Below are positions 1 through 5,141 of a stretch of 5,468 nt of DNA, one piece after another (within the stretch, counting starts at the first letter, position 1; each line of letters begins with the position of its first letter). The notes under the pieces are model-generated. The model did no database searches. It had not been told where the DNA came from and was given only the letters and a program-made list of their open reading frames with translations. Source of the DNA: Planctomycetota bacterium (GTDB lineage Bacteria; Planctomycetota; UBA8108); assembly GCA_016928605.1 (NCBI GenBank), contig JAFGKN010000565.1:1-5468 (forward strand), given 5' to 3'. Both the position numbers and the translations under genes were made by a program.

Positions 1-448
1 CATCGAGACCGTCGATCCGTACGCGATCCGAAGCGGCTACGCTCTCGGCGTGGTCCTCGGGTACGAGATGCGCAGCAAGGACCTCGAGTACGCACTGCTC
101 CGCAAGCTCGCCGCCGAGTGGAGGCGGATCATCCACTGCTTCCGCGGAGACTTCTACCCGCTCACACCCTACAGCCTCGATGAGGAGAGCTGGATCGCCT
201 GGCAGTTCCATCTCCCCGCGCGGGACGAGGGGGTCGTGCAGGCTTTCCGCCGCCAGGGGAGCGATGCGCCAGCCCGCACCTTCGGCCTCGGCGGCCTGGA
301 TCCCGAGGCGAACTACCGCATCACCGACCTCGATGCGGAGACGTCGGCGACGCTCTCCGGCCGCGAGCTCATCGAGCATGGCCTGACCGTGAAGATCTCG
401 AGCCGGCCAGGCGCCGCCGTCGTCCATTACGCGGCGCTCGGCCGTTGA
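1..448 (+). CDS. GH36-type alpha-galactosidase-like hydrolase, C-terminal part (5' end outside window)
   Basis: The frame is open from base 2 and ends at TGA 446-448, giving the last 148 residues of a longer protein. The piece contains GDFYPLTPYS, then WIAWQF, then EGVVQAFRR. A C-terminal beta-rich segment follows, with GLDPEANYRITDLD, an SGRELIEHGLTVKI-like stretch and a final PGAAVVHY. This order is what I know from the end of the catalytic domain and the C-terminal domain of GH36 alpha-galactosidase-like enzymes, which hydrolyse terminal alpha-galactosides. The catalytic aspartates lie upstream of the window, so activity cannot be judged here. A GTG at 50 is only an internal codon, because the homologous sequence continues upstream of it. 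The final ~90 bp are duplicated directly after the stop codon. Family assignment is fairly sure; substrate is unknown. Confidence 0.82.
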   Translation, partial: IETVDPYAIRSGYALGVVLGYEMRSKDLEYALLRKLAAEWRRIIHCFRGDFYPLTPYSLDEESWIAWQFHLPARDEGVVQAFRRQGSDAPARTFGLGGLDPEANYRITDLDAETSATLSGRELIEHGLTVKISSRPGAAVVHYAALGR

Positions 449-539
449 CGCCGCCGGCTCGGCGATGGTCCGTCGGTGAAGATCCCGCCGAGCCAGCCCG
501 GGCCGCCGTCTTCCATTACGAGGCGCTCGGCGGTTGACG
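361..539 (+). repeat. Tandem direct repeat, two units of ~90 bp
   Basis: Unit 1 (361-450) is coding and unit 2 (451-539) is the non-coding relic. By hand alignment the units differ by a short deletion near base 464 and a 2-nt insertion near 500, so the offset moves from 87 to 89 bp between the GTGAAGATC and TTGACG landmarks. The 3' half is much better conserved than the 5' half. Confidence 0.75.
451..539 (+). pseudogene. Degenerate tandem copy of the GH36 gene's 3' end
   Basis: This stretch repeats 361-450, the last ~90 bp of the upstream gene, starting at the base after the first copy ends. Both copies begin CCG-NNN-GCTC and share GTGAAGATC (389-397 and 476-484). They end in a 38-nt stretch (GCCGCCGTC to GTTGACG) that I count as 35/38 identical. 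The copy can still be read as L-G-D-G-P-S-V-K-I and, after a +2 shift near 500, as A-A-V-F-H-Y-E-A-L-G-G-stop. This parallels L-I-E-H-G-L-T-V-K-I and A-A-V-V-H-Y-A-A-L-G-R-stop in the intact gene. The frameshift and lack of a start make it a relic. Its stop codon overlaps the TTGACG box of the next promoter. Confidence 0.75.
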
Positions 540-561
540 CGGGCCCGCCCGGAGATAGGCT
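534..561 (+). promoter_or_regulatory. Promoter P1 of the ceramidase-like gene
   Basis: TTGACG (534-539), a 16-bp spacer and TAGGCT (556-561) match a sigma-70-like promoter. The same spacing and near-identical boxes recur at 2366-2393 and 3308-3335, which makes chance unlikely. The predicted start is A568, 7 nt after the -10 box, and all three copies carry GCA ending at that position. The resulting 5' leader would be about 84 nt. The -35 box sits in the tandem copy of the GH36 gene end and overlaps its relic stop codon. Confidence 0.65.
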
Positions 562-567
562 GACAGC

Positions 568-604
568 AGATGCGGAGACTCCGCGGAGGAGTCTCCAGAG
601 TCCC
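568..604 (+). promoter_or_regulatory. Structured 5' leader of P1 transcript
   Basis: A perfect 9-bp inverted repeat lies at 574-582 (GGAGACTCC) and 588-596 (GGAGTCTCC) around the loop GCGGA. AGAGTCCC (597-604) follows directly. The hairpin 3' end and the AGAGTCCC-type box sit 62 and 63 nt after the first base of the -35 box, as in the other two leaders within 1 nt. The hairpin would form at the very 5' end of the RNA. It has no T run, so it is not an intrinsic terminator. A role in RNA stability, protein binding or translational control is inference. Confidence 0.55.
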
Positions 605-651
605 CCTGCGGGATCCGATCAGCAAGCCAAGCCACGAACCGGAGACGAGCC

Positions 652-1944
652 ATGAGACGAACCTGGGTGGCCGCGATGCTGGGCCTGGCGTCGCTCGCCG
701 GCGCCGCGGAGCCTTCCCCCTCCGCCCCGGCGAAGCTCCTCCGCGCGGGCTTCGCGGTGGTCGACATCACGCCGGCGCAGCCCGTCACGCTCGCGGGGTA
801 CGCGAGCCGGAAGGAGCTCTCCCGGGGGGTGCACGACCCCCTTTCGGCCCGCGCCGTCGCCTTCGAGCGCGACGGAGAGCGGCTCGTCCTCGTCTCCACC
901 GACATCATCGGCTTCTACGGCGACACCCTCGAGATCATCCGGCGGGCGATCCTCGATGCGACGGGTCTCGAGCGCTCGCAGCTCTTCCTCTCGGCCATCC
1001 ACACGCACAGCGCGCCGCGCCTCACCTTCCATGAGGTGACGGGGCATCCGAACAACGTGGCGTACACGAAGGACCTCCAGGAGAAGCTGACGGGGCTCGT
1101 CCGCAGGGCGATGCGAGATGCGGTCCCCATCCGCTTCGCCGCGGGCTCGGGGGCCTCGCCCGTCGGCGTGAACCGCCGCGAGGTCGTGAAGGATGATGCC
1201 GGCAACTCCAAGATCGTGCTGGGCCGCAATCCGTCGGTCCTGACCGATCGGGAGGTGCAGGTGCTGAGGATCGCGCGCGCGGACAGCGGAAAGCTCGCGG
1301 CCGTCCTGTTCAGCTACCCCACGCACAGCACGTCGATGGGGCCGGGGAACTACCTCGTGGGCGGCGACGTGCATGGACTCGCGGAGCAATTCATCGAGAG
1401 GCACCTCGGGGGCGGAGTGATCGCGCCCGCCTTTGCAGGCGCCTCCGGAGACATCGACCCCTGGTTCCGCGTGCTGCCGGAGTTCAAGACCGAGGGCGGC
1501 TGGATCCCGGAGGCGGTCCTTCTGGGGACTCTCCTCGGCGAGGAGGTGGTGAGCGTCGAGCGCGGCATCGAGGAGGCGCACGAGGACGGCCGCATCGCGA
1601 CGGTCTCCCGGACCCTCGCACTCCCCGCCACGGAGGCGGGCTCCGGGCAAAGCGGGCCTCCAAACGTGCCGCTCGAGGTCACTCTCGGAAGGCTCGGCCG
1701 CGTCGCCTTCGTGGGCCTCGGCTGCGAGGTCTTCAACGAGATCGGACGGGCGATCAAGTCGTCATCGCCGTTCCCCGCGACCTTCGTGATCACCCACTGC
1801 AACGGCGCGGCCGGCTACCTGCCGACGGAGAGCTCCTATCCCGAGGGAGGATACGAGGTCCGGAGCACGTCATTTGCGCCGAGCGCCGCGGGCATCGTCG
1901 TCGAGGAGGTCGGGCGCATGTTGCGAGATCTGTGGTCGGAGTGA
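652..1944 (+). CDS. Secreted neutral/alkaline ceramidase-family hydrolase (ceramidase-like)
   Basis: The 430-residue product matches the N-terminal catalytic domain of the neutral/alkaline non-lysosomal ceramidase family, zinc amidases that cleave N-acyl sphingosine. Residues 1-19 look like a signal peptide (MRR, hydrophobic run, LAGAAE). Motifs in order are AGFAVVDITP (32-41), IHTHSAP (116-122), PTHSTSMG (223-230), SGDIDPW (265-271), GCEVFNEIG (357-365) and GYLPTESSYPEGGYE (398-412). H117 and H225 are 108 residues apart, the same spacing as the zinc ligands His96 and His204 I recall for the Pseudomonas enzyme. E359 and Y399 are plausible remaining ligands. The serine of the family's GDVSPN motif is replaced by D269, and the extra C-terminal beta domain of full ceramidases is absent. 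True ceramidase activity is therefore doubtful; another amide or ester substrate is possible. ATG 652 follows GGAGA at 641-645. Confidence 0.83.
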   Translation: MRRTWVAAMLGLASLAGAAEPSPSAPAKLLRAGFAVVDITPAQPVTLAGYASRKELSRGVHDPLSARAVAFERDGERLVLVSTDIIGFYGDTLEIIRRAILDATGLERSQLFLSAIHTHSAPRLTFHEVTGHPNNVAYTKDLQEKLTGLVRRAMRDAVPIRFAAGSGASPVGVNRREVVKDDAGNSKIVLGRNPSVLTDREVQVLRIARADSGKLAAVLFSYPTHSTSMGPGNYLVGGDVHGLAEQFIERHLGGGVIAPAFAGASGDIDPWFRVLPEFKTEGGWIPEAVLLGTLLGEEVVSVERGIEEAHEDGRIATVSRTLALPATEAGSGQSGPPNVPLEVTLGRLGRVAFVGLGCEVFNEIGRAIKSSSPFPATFVITHCNGAAGYLPTESSYPEGGYEVRSTSFAPSAAGIVVEEVGRMLRDLWSE

Positions 1945-1959
1945 TGGCGGCCTGCAGTC

Positions 1960-2352
1960 ATGATGCGGCTGAGTGCGCACGAATTCCAGGCGCTCGTCAG
2001 GTGCTCTGGCGAAGCTAGGTACAAGTACTGGATCAGGCGAGTCGCCGACTTTGAGGAAGTCTGGAGTCTCGCCGATGATTCAGGGTGGGTCCTTGCTCAG
2101 GACGGCGATGGCCATGTTGCCGTTCCGGTATGGTCGCATCCAGAGTATGCCCGAGCATGCGCCGAGCGCGAGTGGGCAGGCAACCACCCGCGAGCCATCG
2201 CGCTGATGGATTGGATGGGGAAGTGGCTTCCGGGCATTGCGAAAGACAAGCGACTTGTCGCCGTCTTCCCTGTCCCCGACGGCCAAGGGGTCTTTGTCAC
2301 AGCGGAGCGAGTGCGTCGCGACCTGGAAAAGGGACTGGAGAGCTACGCCTGA
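1960..2352 (+). CDS. DUF2750 domain protein
   Basis: The 130-residue protein matches the DUF2750 family along its length. It shows an N-terminal RYKYWIRRVADFEEVWSL, then DDSGWVLAQDGDGHVAVPVWSHPEYA, a tryptophan-containing REWAGNHPRAIALMDWMGKWLPG, and a C-terminal VAVFPVPDGQGVFVTAERVRRDLE. No enzymatic role is established for this family and I see no catalytic motif. There is no signal peptide, so it is probably cytoplasmic. The start is ATG 1960 or ATG 1963; neither has a clear Shine-Dalgarno sequence, and translation may be coupled to the ceramidase-like gene ending 15 bp upstream. Codon use differs from its neighbours: about 40 of 130 codons end in A or T, whereas neighbouring genes are almost always G or C at that position. 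This suggests recent acquisition. The functional link to the upstream gene is unclear. Confidence 0.85.
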   Translation: MMRLSAHEFQALVRCSGEARYKYWIRRVADFEEVWSLADDSGWVLAQDGDGHVAVPVWSHPEYARACAEREWAGNHPRAIALMDWMGKWLPGIAKDKRLVAVFPVPDGQGVFVTAERVRRDLEKGLESYA

Positions 2353-2365
2353 TCCTTTTCGCATC

Positions 2366-2393
2366 TTGACCCGCCGCCCCGCGCCGGTACGCT
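2366..2393 (+). promoter_or_regulatory. Promoter P2 of the first dockerin-repeat gene
   Basis: TTGACC (2366-2371), a 16-bp spacer and TACGCT (2388-2393) repeat the layout of P1 and P3. The predicted start is A2400, leaving a 182-nt leader. It lies only 14 bp after the DUF2750 stop codon, with no terminator visible between, so read-through from the upstream pair is possible. Confidence 0.65.
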
Positions 2394-2399
2394 GAAGGC

Positions 2400-2581
2400 A
2401 GGCGGAAGAATCGCGCGGCGAAGTCGCCGGAGCCCAGAGGGTCATAGCATCGAGCGGTCTCAGGGGCCTGGCTCGAGATCCCCCGCACGCCTGGGAACGG
2501 CAGTCGCGCTGATCCGGCCGGCCCTACAACGTTGTTCTCTGCTGATCGATTCCCGCTGTGCTCGAGAGAAGGGAACCTGTC
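2400..2581 (+). promoter_or_regulatory. Long structured 5' leader of the first dockerin gene
   Basis: A short hairpin at 2417-2428 (GGCG, AAGT, CGCC) ends 62 nt after the first base of the -35 box, followed by GGAGCCCA (2429-2436), matching the spacing of the other leaders. A second hairpin at 2450-2476 has TCGAGC pairing with GCTCGA and CAG pairing with CTG around a GGGC loop, with a 5-nt bulge GGTCT on the 5' side. The P3 leader has an equivalent structure with different paired bases. A further shared patch, CGATTC then GTGCT, lies just before the ribosome binding site. AAGGGA (2569-2574) is the likely Shine-Dalgarno sequence for ATG 2582. Confidence 0.5.
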
Positions 2582-3154
2582 ATGATGAAAGCCCTCGGCT
2601 CGATCTGCCTGGCCGCCTGTCTCGTCTGGATCGTCTGTAGCCCGGCGGCGGAGGGCCGCACCTTCATCCGCGGCGACGCCGACGCGGACGGCACGCGCCA
2701 GATCACCGATGCCGTCCGGATCTTCAGCTACCTGTTCCTGGGGGGCGCCGCTCTCCCCTGCGCCGATGCGGCGGACGTCGACGACTCGGGCTCGCTCGAG
2801 ATCACGGACGGGATCTACCTCCTCGGCTACCTCTTCCTGGGCGGACCGCCGCCGCCGGCTCCGTTTCCCTCGTGCGGGGAGGATCCGGGCGAGGATGCTC
2901 TGGGCTGCGCGCGGTTCCCCCCCTGCGACGACGCCAACGAGGAGGCGTGCCGGGCCGCGGGGGGCGTCGTCGAGATCCGCGACTGCTGCGCCGGCGGCCC
3001 CGAGTTTCCGAGTCTGTGCGCGGTCGGAGCGTGCGGCTGCGCCCCCGACCATAGCCGGCCGGTCCGGGTCTGCATCTGCCCGGAAGGGTTGTGCTGGGAC
3101 GGGTCCGACTGCGTGCCGATCCCCGAGCCCGAGTGGCCGGCCGAGGAGCGGTAG
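2582..3154 (+). CDS. Secreted dockerin-like protein with cysteine-rich tail
   Basis: I chose ATG 2582, which follows AAGGGA by 7 nt, over an ATG at 2558 that would add 8 charged residues before the signal peptide. The product is 190 residues. Residues 1 to about 25 form a signal peptide; L-A-A-C at 10-13 weakly resembles a lipobox but lies very close to the N terminus. Two EF-hand-like calcium loops follow at 32-43 (DADADGTRQITD) and 65-76 (DVDDSGSLEITD). Each is followed by a helix ending in YLFLGG, the duplicated layout of type I dockerins, which bind calcium and cohesin partners. A PPPPAPFP linker and C-G-E-D-P close the module. Residues 123-177 carry ten cysteines, including CC at 135-136 and C-x-C at 151-153 and 164-166, probably a disulfide-bonded secreted domain that I cannot name. 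No enzyme domain is present. Partner and function are unknown. Confidence 0.8.
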   Translation: MMKALGSICLAACLVWIVCSPAAEGRTFIRGDADADGTRQITDAVRIFSYLFLGGAALPCADAADVDDSGSLEITDGIYLLGYLFLGGPPPPAPFPSCGEDPGEDALGCARFPPCDDANEEACRAAGGVVEIRDCCAGGPEFPSLCAVGACGCAPDHSRPVRVCICPEGLCWDGSDCVPIPEPEWPAEER

Positions 3155-3280
3155 ACGACCCGGCGGAGCGCGGCGAGTCTTCCGCGGGAATGGAGAGCGC
3201 AGCTCCGCGATGCTCGTCGCGCGCACCACCATCTCGTCGTCGAGGACGCGGTGTCTCACCGACCCTGCGCCGGTCAGCGG

Positions 3281-3304
3281 AGCGCCGACGGCGCTTTTTT
3301 TTTT
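3281..3304 (+). terminator. Intrinsic terminator after the first dockerin gene
   Basis: A perfect 6-bp stem, AGCGCC (3281-3286) with GGCGCT (3290-3295), encloses the loop GAC. It runs into ten consecutive T residues (3295-3304), counting the last stem base. It lies 127 bp after the stop codon at 3154 and only 3 bp before the next promoter's -35 box, insulating the two dockerin genes. The 126 bases between the stop codon and the stem show no other feature. Confidence 0.85.
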
Positions 3305-3307
3305 GCG

Positions 3308-3335
3308 TTGACTCGGCGCCGAGCGCGGCTACGCT
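3308..3335 (+). promoter_or_regulatory. Promoter P3 of the second dockerin-repeat gene
   Basis: TTGACT (3308-3313), a 16-bp spacer and TACGCT (3330-3335), with predicted start A3342. The -10 box is identical to that of P2, and the -35 box differs only at its last base. The T run of the preceding terminator lies directly upstream and could also act as an AT-rich upstream element; that is inference. Confidence 0.68.
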
Positions 3336-3341
3336 GGCAGC

Positions 3342-3502
3342 AAGGGACGGGACTCCGCGGAGGAGTCCCCAAAGCCCCGAGAGTGAAAGGGTCGAGCGAT
3401 GTCAGGGGCACTGACTCGAAATCCGCGGCCGCGACGACGACGAGGTTTCTCGCCTCTTCCATGGCGATTCGAGGCGGTGCTTCGTGGAGGAGGTCTTGAG
3501 CC
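3342..3502 (+). promoter_or_regulatory. Long structured 5' leader of the second dockerin gene
   Basis: Hairpin 1 has 8-bp arms, GGGACTCC (3349-3356) and GGAGTCCC (3362-3369), around the loop GCGGA, the same loop as in the P1 leader. AAAGCCCC (3371-3378) follows. Hairpin 2 spans 3392-3419: TCGAG pairs with CTCGA, then a 5-nt bulge CGATG, then TCAG pairs with CTGA around GGGCA. The distance from the -35 box to hairpin 2 is 84 nt here and in the P2 leader. The leader ends in a strong Shine-Dalgarno sequence, GGAGGAGGT (3486-3494), 8 nt before ATG 3503. Confidence 0.52.
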
Positions 3503-4465
3503 ATGACTGGGAATACAACGGTTCGGTCCTGCGCAGTGGTTCTGCTCGTTCTCCCTGCGCTGCTCGTGTTGCCGCAGAGGCATCTGGCCGCCCAGAGTGC
3601 GTTCCTGCGCGGCGACGTCAACTGCGACGGCTGCGTGAGCCTCCTCGACGCATGGGACCTTCAGCGCGGGATCTTCCTGGCGGTGCCTTATCCCTGCGGA
3701 TGCATCGCCGCACGCGACGCGAACTTCGATAATGTAGTCATGCTAGCTGATGTCATCTATATCCTGACCTTCATCGTCCTGGGCGGCCCACCCCCGCCGG
3801 CTCCATTCCCGGTATGCGGCCCCGCGCCGGCCGGGGCGGCCCTTCCCTGCGCCGGCTATCCGGCATGCCCCCTCTTCAAGCGTGGAGACGCGGACCAGGA
3901 CGGCTGCGTGAGCATGGCGGACGCGACGTTCCTCCTGAACTACATCAGCCTGATCGGGCCCGCTCCCGCCTGCCTCGAGGCGGCCGACGCCAACGACGAT
4001 GGCGTTTTGAACATCGCCGACCCTACCTACATCACCGCCTACGTCGGTGCGGGCGGCCCGGCCCCTCCCGCCCCGGGACCGTTTGTCTGCGGCGGCGATC
4101 CCACGCCGAGCACCACGGTCGGCTGCGCGAGCTACGCTCAAAGCGCTTGCTGCGGAGGCTGCAAAAACCAGCTGCCGTGCGACTGCAACCAGGACGGCAT
4201 GGTGGACATCAGCGATCCTGTCTGCATGCTCGGGAACCTGTTCCTGGGGACACCCGCGAGTCTGCCGTGTGGAAACGGAAGCAGCAACCACCCGTCCAAC
4301 GTGACGCTTCTTGATGCCAACGGCGACATCGCCTTCGATATGTCCGATCCCATCTACCTCCTCGTGTTTCTCTTCTCCGGAGGTCCCGCCCCGGTCCTGG
4401 GGGGACAGTGCGTCTACATCGAGCGCTGTCCGCAGAACACGGCGTGTCCGCCGTTCACACCGTGA
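3503..4465 (+). CDS. Secreted protein with six dockerin-like EF-hand repeats
   Basis: The 320-residue product starts at ATG 3503 behind GGAGGAGGT. Residues 1 to about 31 form a signal peptide ending LAAQS. Six EF-hand-like loops follow as three pairs: 38-49 and 72-83, 129-140 and 162-173, 227-238 and 271-282. Each has acidic or Asn residues at loop positions 1, 3 and 5 and Asp at 12. Loop 72-83 has Asn instead of Gly at position 6, and loop 271-282 has Ile there, so these two may bind calcium weakly. Pairs one and two end in PPPPAPFP- or PAPPAPGP-type linkers plus C-G. There are 22 cysteines, several inside the loops, for example C41, C44, C135 and C228, suggesting disulfide stabilisation outside the cell. 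No enzyme, cohesin or anchor domain is visible. It is probably a paralogue of the gene upstream, with which it shares promoter and leader. A scaffold or calcium-dependent surface role is possible but unproven. Confidence 0.82.
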   Translation: MTGNTTVRSCAVVLLVLPALLVLPQRHLAAQSAFLRGDVNCDGCVSLLDAWDLQRGIFLAVPYPCGCIAARDANFDNVVMLADVIYILTFIVLGGPPPPAPFPVCGPAPAGAALPCAGYPACPLFKRGDADQDGCVSMADATFLLNYISLIGPAPACLEAADANDDGVLNIADPTYITAYVGAGGPAPPAPGPFVCGGDPTPSTTVGCASYAQSACCGGCKNQLPCDCNQDGMVDISDPVCMLGNLFLGTPASLPCGNGSSNHPSNVTLLDANGDIAFDMSDPIYLLVFLFSGGPAPVLGGQCVYIERCPQNTACPPFTP

Positions 4466-4480
4466 CGCTGCGGGCTATAG

Positions 4481-4505
4481 CCTCCAGCCCCCCGCGGGCT
4501 CGAGG
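4481..4505 (+). other. Hairpin after the second dockerin gene, possible terminator without T run
   Basis: CCTC (4481-4484) and AGCCC (4486-4490) pair with GGGCT (4496-4500) and GAGG (4502-4505), with one C-C mismatch and loop CCCGC. It begins 15 nt after the stop codon. No T run follows, so it may be a weak terminator or an RNA-stabilising 3' hairpin. Confidence 0.35.
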
Positions 4506-4620
4506 CCCTGGGAAGAGAGCGCGCCCTCCTCGACGACACGCTGGACCTGACCGGCCTCGCGCGCGGCGCGCTGGCATCGCGGACCGCCGGTCGGCTCGCC
4601 CTCGACGCGCTCCGCCGTTT

Positions 4621-4780
4621 GCCGCTCGAAGCGGCGACGCTCCCGCCGCCAGCGGCCTGCCCATCCGGCAACGCCGCGGCCGGAGAGCTTGAACGAGTGC
4701 TCGCACCAGCTCCCGGCCATCGGGGTCCATCCCTGTCCGCGCCTGGCGAGATGGCAGCCGGAGGGAGCCGCTCGGAGGCA
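4621..4780 (+). repeat. Imperfect direct repeat, copy A
   Basis: This copy matches 5142-5305 in the same orientation. The core 4644-4780 aligns with 5168-5305 with a single 1-nt gap near the end. In the first ~120 aligned bases I count 15 mismatches, about 88% identity; the first ~23 bp are weaker. Shared landmarks are CGCCGCCAGCGGCCTGCCC, GGAGAGCTTGAAC, GCCATCGGGGTC and ATGGCAGCCGGAGG. Mismatches show no clear three-base rhythm, so protein-level conservation is not supported. I see no terminal inverted repeats or transposase. Nature unknown; it could be a dispersed intergenic repeat or remains of a duplicated segment. The 155 bases before it, from the dockerin stop codon, hold only the hairpin at 4481-4505. 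Confidence 0.7.
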
Positions 4781-4957
4781 CGAAGCAGCTTCTCCTTCTC
4801 GGCCGGCGTTTAGCCCTTGCCGCGAGTACTCGGGGACTTGCGCGCGATCTTCCGATCCGACATGACTCACCGCCATGGGTGGGGGTTGGAGAATGTCGGC
4901 TCGATCCGTCCGCGGAGCTACCCGATTGTTACCCCGGATGTGCCACGTTTGTTTCCC

Positions 4958-5083
4958 AGATACATGTACCTGCTCAATCACCTCTTCATGGCCGGCGAGG
5001 CGATCCCGGCCCCCTTCCCCGACTGCGGCTGGGACATGACGATCGACGAGCTCACCTGCGCAGCGTTTCCCCCTTGCGAGTAG
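4958..5083 (+). pseudogene. 3' relic of a third dockerin-repeat gene
   Basis: The frame reads RYMYLLNHLFMAGEAIPAPF, then P-D-C-G-W-D-M-T-I-D-E-L-T-C-A-A-F-P-P-C-E and the stop TAG 5081-5083. This matches the end of the first dockerin module at 2582-3154 (IYLLGYLFLGG, PAPFP-x-CG, then D-x-L-x-C, F-PPC). The calcium loops that should precede it are missing. The frame stays open back to a TTG at 4817, but the upstream residues show no EF-hand, no signal peptide and no ribosome binding site. I therefore treat it as a truncated gene end rather than a working gene. It lies between the two direct repeats. No P1/P3-type promoter precedes it. Confidence 0.68.
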
Positions 5084-5141
5084 CGGTATGGCATCACCGG
5101 TGTCGAGTCCCGGGGTAAGAAGGCCACCGACGTGGCCGCCT

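Noticed and set aside
445..472. TTGACG at 445-450 as another promoter of the shared type
   Set aside because: The hexamer 16 bp downstream is GGTCCG, with no resemblance to a -10 box, and no leader hairpin follows.
588..594. GGAGGAG-like sequences in leader hairpin 1 (also at 3359-3365) as ribosome binding sites
   Set aside because: They are 58 nt or more from the start codons and lie inside hairpin stems; separate, well-placed Shine-Dalgarno sequences exist for the genes.
619..1650. Long minus-strand open frame of 343 codons opposite the ceramidase-like gene
   Set aside because: It is an antisense shadow. The plus frame has clear family motifs, a signal peptide and a ribosome binding site, while the antisense product is Arg/Ala/Glu-rich without recognisable motifs.
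2609..2620. L-A-A-C at residues 10-13 of the first dockerin protein as a lipoprotein signal
   Set aside because: The hydrophobic stretch before the cysteine is too short, and hydrophobic sequence continues after it to about residue 19, fitting an ordinary signal peptide better.
2297..3259. Minus-strand open frame of 320 codons opposite the first dockerin gene
   Set aside because: It lies antisense to a clear dockerin gene and crosses its promoter and leader. Composition is typical of GC-rich non-coding frames.
4481..4813. Plus-strand frame open from 4481 to 4813 through repeat copy A, with a helical-looking start (RERALLDDTLDLTGLARGAL)
   Set aside because: It has no plausible start or ribosome binding site and no family I recognise. 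The repeat inside it shows no codon-level conservation against copy B.
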